From: Cyclobacteriaceae bacterium
GTDB taxonomy: Bacteria; Bacteroidota; Bacteroidia; Cytophagales; Cyclobacteriaceae
DNA length: 37,991 nt
NCBI GenBank assembly: GCA_019694905.1
Contig: JAIBBB010000008.1
Location: forward strand, 1-37,991
Direction of reading: 5' to 3'
Made by a program: the position numbers and the translations under genes. Shown piece by piece: positions 32,785 to 37,991 of this stretch; positions within the stretch are counted from its first letter, which is position 1, and each line of letters opens with the position of its first letter. The notes below the pieces were generated by a model. That model made no database searches. It was not told the DNA's origin and saw only the letters and a program-made list of their open reading frames with translations.

Positions 32785-33659
32785 TTTTGAAAAATGTAAA
32801 TGAGCGAAGAATATTGTCCTGTTTGTCGTGCTTTCATGTTGGAGACTAAACCCTGGTAGGCGCCAGATAGCATGCGCCTTGCTGTGCTTTTCTGTGGATG
32901 CAGGTATTTCTCACTGAGGAGGCTCACATAATAGGAATCGAAGTACATCGGTACTATCTGCTGAACCTTGAGTTGATAACTTTCGGCGAGTTGTATCATG
33001 GACTGTTGGCTGAAATGCCAGCAGTGTCGTGGGACGTCATACGCCGCCCAGTAGGACTTGTATTTTCTGGCGTCTGCAGATTGGTAATTGGGAACGGCTA
33101 TAATGAGCGTTCCGCTGGAAGACAGTTTTCCTGTAATGATATCGAGGTTGTGTCGTAGTTGGGGCAAATGTTCTAGCACATGCCACAGGGTGATCACGTC
33201 CTGTTGCTGTGTAAGATCTTCAATACTATGATAGATGCGTTGTTGGAGAATGGATTCGGCTTTTGCCCTCGCGCCGGTATTGGGTTCTACGCCAGTAATT
33301 TGTATACCGGCTTTCTGGCAGATAGAAAGGAATGCTCCGGTTCCGCAGCCCACGTCTGCCAGATGTGTGGGATTGAATTGTCGTACAAGTTTGAGTTTCT
33401 GTTTGAGGGTGTGGTTCCTTACAAGCAGATAGAGTTGGTTCAGTAGAGTGTTGCCGTTATTTGTATGAGAAATGTAGTCGGAAGATTCGTAATAGCGGTC
33501 TAACTCACTTTCATCAGGTCTTGGTGACGTTACTAAGAGTTGACACTGAGGACATTCGATGAGAGAGAAGAGTTCTTGTGAGACGGTATGGTCCTTTGGT
33601 TGAAGACTTGTGTCTACAAGGTCGTTCTTGCAGATAGGGCATTTAAGCGTTTCTTCCAT
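32781..33659 (-). CDS. Zinc-ribbon class I SAM-dependent methyltransferase
   Basis: A 292-residue methyltransferase. A zinc ribbon at the N-terminus uses Cys7, Cys10, Cys36 and Cys39 (CPIC and CPQC). The Rossmann SAM-binding domain starts with DVGCGTGAFL (from residue 102), then GVEPNTGAR, VITLWHVLEHLP and TLIIAVPNYQS. The Met-Tyr-rich C-terminal part YWAAYDVPRHCWHFS is typical of this group, which often modifies sugars or lipids; the substrate is not determined here. It lies 5 nt after mnmG and overlaps the Big_5 gene by four bases, so it belongs to that operon. Confidence 0.9.
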   Translation of the reverse strand: MEETLKCPICKNDLVDTSLQPKDHTVSQELFSLIECPQCQLLVTSPRPDESELDRYYESSDYISHTNNGNTLLNQLYLLVRNHTLKQKLKLVRQFNPTHLADVGCGTGAFLSICQKAGIQITGVEPNTGARAKAESILQQRIYHSIEDLTQQQDVITLWHVLEHLPQLRHNLDIITGKLSSSGTLIIAVPNYQSADARKYKSYWAAYDVPRHCWHFSQQSMIQLAESYQLKVQQIVPMYFDSYYVSLLSEKYLHPQKSTARRMLSGAYQGLVSNMKARQTGQYSSLIYIFQK

Positions 33660-33664
33660 GACAA

Positions 33665-35527
33665 TTAGCGCCCAAGATAGATAGTGAGTACAGAAACGTC
33701 AGCGGGTGATACGCCAGAGATTCGGGACATTTGACCAATGGTTTCTGGTTTGATTCTCTTAAGTTTTTCACGTGCCTCAGATGAGAGGGCAGGGATTTTA
33801 TCGTAATTGAAGTTTGTTGGAATCCGGTGTTCTTCCAGGCCTTCTATTTTCTCAGCCAGTTTTTTCTCGCGGTCGAGGTAGGTTTCATACTTGATGAGAT
33901 TTTCAGCCTGTTCGAGTATATCGGGTTTCAGCTGAAGGATTGCATTTTGCAGGTCGGGGTGCATGGTGGCGACTTGCCGGATGTTCATTTCCGGCCGTCT
34001 AAGGATGTGAGCAGCGGCAACCTTTTCTCGCAACGCGGCTGATCCAAGAGTGGCTAAGGCCTCATTGGCTTCATTGGGTTCTACTCTGGTTTTTTTGAGA
34101 AGATCGACGAGTGAATGAGTCTGGTTGCTTTTCTCTTGGGTTCGATCATACCGCTCCTGGCTGGCGAGTCCAATTTGGTAGGACCTGGGTGTGAGCCGCA
34201 GATCTGCATTATCCTGTCGAAGCAGGACTCTGTATTCTGCGCGAGAGGTGAACATTCGGTAAGGTTCCTGGGTGCCCTTGTTCACAAGATCATCGATCAG
34301 TACCCCGATGTAGGCTTCAGATCTTTTTAGAATGAAGGGTTCACGGCCGTTTATTTTAAGGTGCGCGTTAATGCCGGCCATGAGGCCTTGAGCGGCGGCT
34401 TCTTCATATCCGGTTGTTCCATTGATTTGGCCAGCAAAGTACAGATTATCAATGAGTTGTGTCTCCAAGCTTGTTTTTAACTGGGTAGGTGGGAAGTAAT
34501 CGTATTCTATGGCATAGCCTGGTCTGAACATTTTAACATTCTCAAATCCGGGTACGAGTCTGAGGGCTTCATATTGGATATTTTCTGGCAAGGAGGTAGA
34601 GAATCCATTGACATAGATCTCCACTGTGTTCCATCCTTCAGGTTCAACGAAAATTTGGTGTCTGTCTCTTTCCGCGAATCGATTGATCTTGTCTTCAACG
34701 GAGGGGCAGTACCGAGGGCCGAGCCCCTTGATGCGGCCTTGAAACATGGGAGATTGTTCAAAGCCCTCCCTGAGTTTTTCGTGGACCTTTGGATTGGTGT
34801 ATGTGATCCAGCAGCTTTTCTGAGTCGAGGGCGGGTTGGTATCCATGTATGAGAATTTCCCAGGAGAATCATCTCCTGGTTGTTCTTCCATGTTGTTGTA
34901 GTTGAGCGTTCTGCCATCTACGCGTGGCGGAGTCCCTGTCTTCATCCTGCCGGATTCAAATCCGAGCGACACTAGTTGTTCAGTAATGCCGTGGGCTGCC
35001 CTTTCCGCTGCTCTACCTCCTCCAAAGTTCTTTTCGCCAATATGGATGATACCATTGAGGAAGGTTCCATTGGTTAAGATGACGCTCTTGCTGTGTATCT
35101 CCAGGCCGAGAGCCGTCTTGACTCCTTGTACCCGATTGTTCTTAATGAGAAGAGCGGGGATCATCTCTTGCCAGAAATCAACATTGGGAGTTTGCTCAAG
35201 AAGGTGGCGCCATTCTTCAGAGAAGCGCTGGCGGTCATTTTGCGTTCGTGGGCTCCACATCGCTGGCCCTTTAGACTTGTTCAGCATTCTAAACTGTATC
35301 ATGGAGCGGTCAGATACCAAGCCGGAGTATCCGCCAAGGGCATCGATTTCTCTTACAATTTGTCCTTTTGCAACACCCCCCATTGCAGGGTTGCAAGACA
35401 TCTGTGCAATGGTTCCCATGTTCATGGTAACAAGAAGCACGCGTGAGCCCATGTTGGCGGCTGCAGCTGCCGCCTCACAACCGGCATGGCCGGCACCTAC
35501 AACAATGACATCGTATTCTGGAAACAT
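33665..35527 (-). CDS. mnmG: tRNA uridine 5-carboxymethylaminomethyl modification enzyme
   Basis: A 620-residue FAD-dependent MnmG (GidA), which with MnmE builds the cmnm5 group on U34 of several tRNAs. The FAD site is VIVVGAGHAGCEAA (residues 8-21). Other hallmarks are CNPAMGGVAKG, RMLNKSKGPAMWSPR, GTFLNGIIHIGEK, RMKTGTPPRVDGRT, the second signature GLGPRYCPSVEDK, LYFAGQINGTTGYEEAAAQG, and the C-terminal helical domain to SGVSPADVSVLTIYLGR. I chose the ATG at 35527 (MFPEYDVIVV); a GTG at 35542 would start inside a parS site. Two parS sites lie between it and ybeY. In several bacteria mnmG is next to the replication origin. Confidence 0.98.
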   Translation of the reverse strand: MFPEYDVIVVGAGHAGCEAAAAAANMGSRVLLVTMNMGTIAQMSCNPAMGGVAKGQIVREIDALGGYSGLVSDRSMIQFRMLNKSKGPAMWSPRTQNDRQRFSEEWRHLLEQTPNVDFWQEMIPALLIKNNRVQGVKTALGLEIHSKSVILTNGTFLNGIIHIGEKNFGGGRAAERAAHGITEQLVSLGFESGRMKTGTPPRVDGRTLNYNNMEEQPGDDSPGKFSYMDTNPPSTQKSCWITYTNPKVHEKLREGFEQSPMFQGRIKGLGPRYCPSVEDKINRFAERDRHQIFVEPEGWNTVEIYVNGFSTSLPENIQYEALRLVPGFENVKMFRPGYAIEYDYFPPTQLKTSLETQLIDNLYFAGQINGTTGYEEAAAQGLMAGINAHLKINGREPFILKRSEAYIGVLIDDLVNKGTQEPYRMFTSRAEYRVLLRQDNADLRLTPRSYQIGLASQERYDRTQEKSNQTHSLVDLLKKTRVEPNEANEALATLGSAALREKVAAAHILRRPEMNIRQVATMHPDLQNAILQLKPDILEQAENLIKYETYLDREKKLAEKIEGLEEHRIPTNFNYDKIPALSSEAREKLKRIKPETIGQMSRISGVSPADVSVLTIYLGR

Positions 35528-35534
35528 AGGAACA

Positions 35535-35550
35535 TGTTCCACGTGAAACG
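35535..35550. other. parS: parS-like ParB binding site 1
   Basis: TGTTCCACGTGAAACG matches the bacterial parS consensus TGTTNCACGTGAAACA at 15 of 16 positions (only the last base differs). It lies 7 nt upstream of the mnmG ATG and 35 bp, centre to centre, from a second site. The two occur in the same 57-nt gap, which argues against chance. Confidence 0.9.
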
Positions 35551-35569
35551 GTTATTTGGAATTTCTGGT

Positions 35570-35585
35570 TGTTTCACGTGAAACC
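35570..35585. other. parS: parS-like ParB binding site 2
   Basis: TGTTTCACGTGAAACC matches the parS consensus at 15 of 16 positions, and its inner 14 bases (GTTTCACGTGAAAC) are a perfect palindrome. The last base is the first base of the ybeY stop codon. ParB loading here would help separate newly copied origins. parA and parB are not in the window. Confidence 0.9.
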
Positions 35586-36010
35586 TATCGCAAAGATAGG
35601 TAAGCATCCTCTTTCTTGCGCATGATGCTCTTCTGTCGGGTGGTCTTGTCGGTGTAGCCAAGAAGATGGAGGACACCGTGAATCATGACCCTGTGTAATT
35701 CTTCATCAAGGGTGACACTGAACTTTTTCGCGTTTTCACGGATTCTTGGGATGCTGATATAAAGCTCACCGTCTATTTGCAGGCCCTCTGAATAGTCGAA
35801 TGTAATAATATCTGTTAGAGTGTTGTGATGGAGAAAGGTCTTGTTGATCTTCAAAAGGTACTTGTCGTTGCAAAACACTATTTGTAATGAACGGAGTCTT
35901 TTCCCTTCTTTCTTGACGGCGTTGGCGATCCAGCGTGCCGAACCTGACGGATCGGAGAGTTTGAGTGGATTGGATTGGTTATGAAACTCGACAGCAGTCA
36001 CGTCAGGCAT
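35585..36010 (-). CDS. ybeY: Endoribonuclease YbeY
   Basis: A 141-residue YbeY, a metal-dependent endoribonuclease needed for 16S rRNA 3' end maturation and ribosome quality control. Motifs are NKTFLHHNTLTDIITFDY and the metal site HGVLHLLGYTDKT: His111 and His115 are present, but Asp121 takes the place of the third His of the E. coli HGxLHLxGYDH motif. Asp seems usual at this position in Bacteroidota. The length is normal. The start overlaps the stop of the RsbW-like gene by 8 nt, so translation is likely coupled. Two parS sites follow the stop. Confidence 0.95.
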   Translation of the reverse strand: MPDVTAVEFHNQSNPLKLSDPSGSARWIANAVKKEGKRLRSLQIVFCNDKYLLKINKTFLHHNTLTDIITFDYSEGLQIDGELYISIPRIRENAKKFSVTLDEELHRVMIHGVLHLLGYTDKTTRQKSIMRKKEDAYLSLR

Positions 36011-36407
36011 TCATATAGAAACTCAATTCCACAACGCGTCCCCCGTCCCGGAAGGTTACCTCATCCGACAGGTGCTTCATTAGGAATATGCCCCTTCCTC
36101 CAGGTTTCTCCAGGTTCTCCGGGGCGGTTGGATCTGGTAAGTGTGCGAAGTCAAAACCCTTTCCTTCGTCTTCGATGATAAATTTCAGCAGAGAATCGTC
36201 CAGCGTAAGAACCAATGAGACGTTTTTTGAAGAATCGGCCTGATTCCCGTGCCGAATGGCATTATTGACTGCTTCTGTGACCGCAATCATGATGTTTCCA
36301 TACAGGTCTTCATCCAAATGGAAGCGTTCCTTCGCGTTGTCGATAAAACTCTCAATCATCCTGATGTTGTCGGAGATAGAGGGAATATCAATGCTAATCT
36401 TCTTCAT
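36003..36407 (-). CDS. RsbW-like GHKL ATP-binding protein
   Basis: A 134-residue single-domain protein of the GHKL (HATPase_c) fold like anti-sigma kinases RsbW/SpoIIAB. The N box is EAVNNAIRHGN (Glu45, Asn49), the G1 box DEGKGFDF (Asp80, Gly82, Gly84), and the G2 box GGRGIFLMKHL (103-113). The N-terminus MKKISIDIPSISDN is typical. In other bacteria such proteins phosphorylate an anti-sigma antagonist and bind a sigma factor. No partner gene is adjacent here, and the gene sits between DUF4175-like and ybeY. The target is unknown. ATG 36407 is chosen because upstream residues are not conserved. It starts 1 nt after the upstream gene's stop. Confidence 0.88.
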   Translation of the reverse strand: MKKISIDIPSISDNIRMIESFIDNAKERFHLDEDLYGNIMIAVTEAVNNAIRHGNQADSSKNVSLVLTLDDSLLKFIIEDEGKGFDFAHLPDPTAPENLEKPGGRGIFLMKHLSDEVTFRDGGRVVELSFYMNA

Positions 36408-36408
36408 G

Positions 36409-37991
36409 CTAATGGTTCGGGCCAATTCTATTGAAATACTCGTTCACTTCCTTCTTATAATAGGGAAACAGCCTCGGAGGAACTGTCCTCAACAATTCTA
36501 GTTCTTTTTCCTTTAACCGTAAATAGTCTGAGAATGCCTTAGGAATCTGCTTCTCATATTCTTTGGCCGTTTCGCCTTTGCGCTCTTCGTCCTCATCTTG
36601 CTCCCTCGCGGATTTCTCTGCCTCCAGCAAACGAGTCAGAATCTCCTTCTGTCTTTTAATGGTTTCTTCTGTAATACGCTTGTTGACCAGATCAAGTTCT
36701 GTTTCCTCCATCTTACCGCTCAAATCACCACCAGGCAACTTCCCTCCTTGTTGCTCCATCTTCTCCTGTAACTCCTGGAGCGCCCTGCGAATTCTCTCCT
36801 GCTCCGCAGCCATCCTGGCCATCTGCTCAGAAAACTCTCTACCCCCAGGCTTGGATCCATTCTTCATCTGCTCAATCTGTTGGTTCAGCATTTGTTGCAT
36901 TTTGGATAGTGATTGTCCCTTGTCCTTTCCTTTCTTCATGCCAGGACGCCCCTTTGAAATCATGTCCATCATCATATCGAAATGATCATTCAGCATCAGG
37001 GCCAGATCATTGATACTGGTCATGGCCATTTGCATTTCAGAACCTGCGTTTGCTCGCTTCCTGTCCTTCACAAATTCAGCCGTGCGATCCAGGTGATTGT
37101 TAAGTTCTCCAACTTCCCGCGTCACCATTGACCCCATCATGGGATCCTTTTTGGATAGGCTTAATAGACTGTCTTCCAGCACTTTAGCATCATCCTGAAT
37201 CTTTAATTGCGACTGGGACAAGGTGACATTTCTCGGGTCTGCTGCATTCAAAGGAATATAGTCCTTCATGGTGCGCTCCTGATCAAAGGAAAGCTTGATA
37301 AGCCCATGAAGAATTTGACGGAGACTTTCCAAATTGGCCATATCAATGTTCATCTGCATGGCAGATCGCTCAGAGGCCAGCGCATTCTTCATCTGCTTCA
37401 TCTTTTCAATACTGCGCTGTTGAGACTGCGATGATTTTTCTGGCTTGCCTTGCTCCAGGTCGTTCTTACTATCTTCCTGATCCTCTTCGACTTCTTTGAG
37501 GTCTTCTTCACCAGGCAACGATTCTTCTTCTTCCAGTTTCTTCTGAAGATCTTTCAGTTCGCGCAATGCATCCATCCTTTCAGAGCTCTGTTTGAGGAGC
37601 TCCTCTTGCCTCTTTGAAAGATCCTTCAACTGATCACTCTTGTCTGGCCGATCAGATTTATTCAGCTCGTCTGTCTCAGACTTCAGTTGCTCCTGCTTTT
37701 CAATGGCTTGATCTAGTTCTTCTTCGAACTGTTCCAACTTTGTATCAAACTTGAATTGTTCAAAGATCTGCTTCATTCGATCAAGCTCTTTCTCAAGATT
37801 CAACTCCTTTCGGTCCAGCTTTTCGAGAAGTTTATTGAGTTGATCCGGATCGGCCTTTTCGCGCATCAGATCCTCCAACTGCCTGAACAATTTCCTGGTC
37901 TCCTCGTCAAGGAGTTCATCCATGAGTTTCTGGATCTGCTGGGCTTTTTCCTTCATTCGTTCGTCGTGTTCAGAGAGTCCTTCTCGCTGTG
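36409..37991 (-). CDS. DUF4175-like coiled-coil protein, C-terminal part (cut by right edge)
   Basis: At least 527 residues of a larger protein; the reading frame stays open to the right edge with no stop, so the ATG at 37956 is probably internal. The protein is extremely rich in Lys, Glu, Gln, Asp and Met. It shows coiled-coil segments (IQKLMDELLDEETRKLFRQL, IFEQFKFDTKLEQFEEEL), the Met-rich part DHFDMMMDMISKGRPGMKKG, and ends LRTVPPRLFPYYKKEVNEYF. This matches the C-terminal half of DUF4175-like envelope proteins of Bacteroidota, whose N-terminal half normally carries membrane helices. No catalytic motif is seen and the function is unknown. The stop lies 1 nt from the RsbW-like start, so they are coupled. 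Confidence 0.85.
   Translation of the reverse strand, partial: QREGLSEHDERMKEKAQQIQKLMDELLDEETRKLFRQLEDLMREKADPDQLNKLLEKLDRKELNLEKELDRMKQIFEQFKFDTKLEQFEEELDQAIEKQEQLKSETDELNKSDRPDKSDQLKDLSKRQEELLKQSSERMDALRELKDLQKKLEEEESLPGEEDLKEVEEDQEDSKNDLEQGKPEKSSQSQQRSIEKMKQMKNALASERSAMQMNIDMANLESLRQILHGLIKLSFDQERTMKDYIPLNAADPRNVTLSQSQLKIQDDAKVLEDSLLSLSKKDPMMGSMVTREVGELNNHLDRTAEFVKDRKRANAGSEMQMAMTSINDLALMLNDHFDMMMDMISKGRPGMKKGKDKGQSLSKMQQMLNQQIEQMKNGSKPGGREFSEQMARMAAEQERIRRALQELQEKMEQQGGKLPGGDLSGKMEETELDLVNKRITEETIKRQKEILTRLLEAEKSAREQDEDEERKGETAKEYEKQIPKAFSDYLRLKEKELELLRTVPPRLFPYYKKEVNEYFNRIGPNH

Noticed and set aside
33765..33780. TTTTTCACGTGCCTCA inside mnmG as a third parS
   Set aside because: Only the left half and the CACGTG core match; the right arm is lost, and it is part of conserved coding DNA.
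1..37991. CRISPR array, tRNA, rRNA or insertion sequence
   Set aside because: No regularly spaced repeats, cloverleaf-like or rRNA-like stretches, or transposase ORFs with terminal repeats were seen on either strand by eye; a tRNAscan or Infernal run could still find something small.

Overview
The window reads as a stretch of chromosome from a member of the Bacteroidota, most likely the Cytophagales or a close relative. The evidence is a recurring upstream box of the form TAnnTTTG (the Bacteroidota -7 promoter element), mostly absent Shine-Dalgarno sequences, a 64-residue bS21 protein, lineage-typical families (DUF4783, DUF4175-like, Big_5 lipoprotein, YwqK-like MORN lipoprotein), and a YbeY whose third metal ligand is Asp. 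It is a housekeeping region. I found no phage genes, insertion sequences, CRISPR arrays, rRNA or tRNA genes.

Layout. 1-2.3 kb: the 5' part of a uvrA paralog (minus, cut by the left edge), then rpsU, a XerC/D-type recombinase and hpf (plus). 2.35-10.5 kb (minus): metK, an RsmI-like methyltransferase, and gltD/gltB for glutamate synthase. 10.6-12.6 kb (plus): a small outer-membrane barrel protein and an M20 dipeptidase. 12.5-15.9 kb (minus): a full-length uvrA and an acidic-tailed hypothetical protein. 16.05-16.9 kb (plus): an ECF-like sigma factor overlapping a small protein that may regulate it. 16.9-18.1 kb (minus): a DUF1080 protein and a MORN-repeat lipoprotein. 18.15-22.8 kb (plus): an RlmI-like rRNA methyltransferase, DUF4783, nadC, a YcxB-like membrane protein, recX and an ATP-grasp-like orphan. 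22.77-22.93 kb: a 51-residue conserved-looking ORF (minus). 23.0-29.0 kb (plus): a heavy-metal efflux operon made of a small His-rich exported protein, a CzcA/CusA-type RND pump, a TolC-type channel and a lipoprotein adaptor. 29.0-38.0 kb: seven minus-strand genes, transcribed from right to left: a DUF4175-like coiled-coil protein (cut by the right edge), an RsbW-like ATP-binding protein, ybeY, mnmG, a zinc-ribbon methyltransferase, a Big_5 lipoprotein and a TPR protein.

The most notable signal is not a gene. Between ybeY and mnmG lie two near-perfect parS (ParB-binding) sites, 35 bp centre to centre. About 4.5 kb away, the 247-bp gap between the TPR and Big_5 genes holds several DnaA-box-like TGTGGA/TCCACA words, and GC skew appears to change sign there. 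Together with mnmG, a common neighbour of bacterial origins, this suggests a position close to the chromosome origin. That is an inference needing whole-genome skew. Other points of interest are the overlapping sigma/small-protein pair, two UvrA paralogs about 12 kb apart, the small protein fused to the efflux operon, an orphan ATP-grasp-like protein with an inverted repeat over its start, and very short predicted mRNA leaders.
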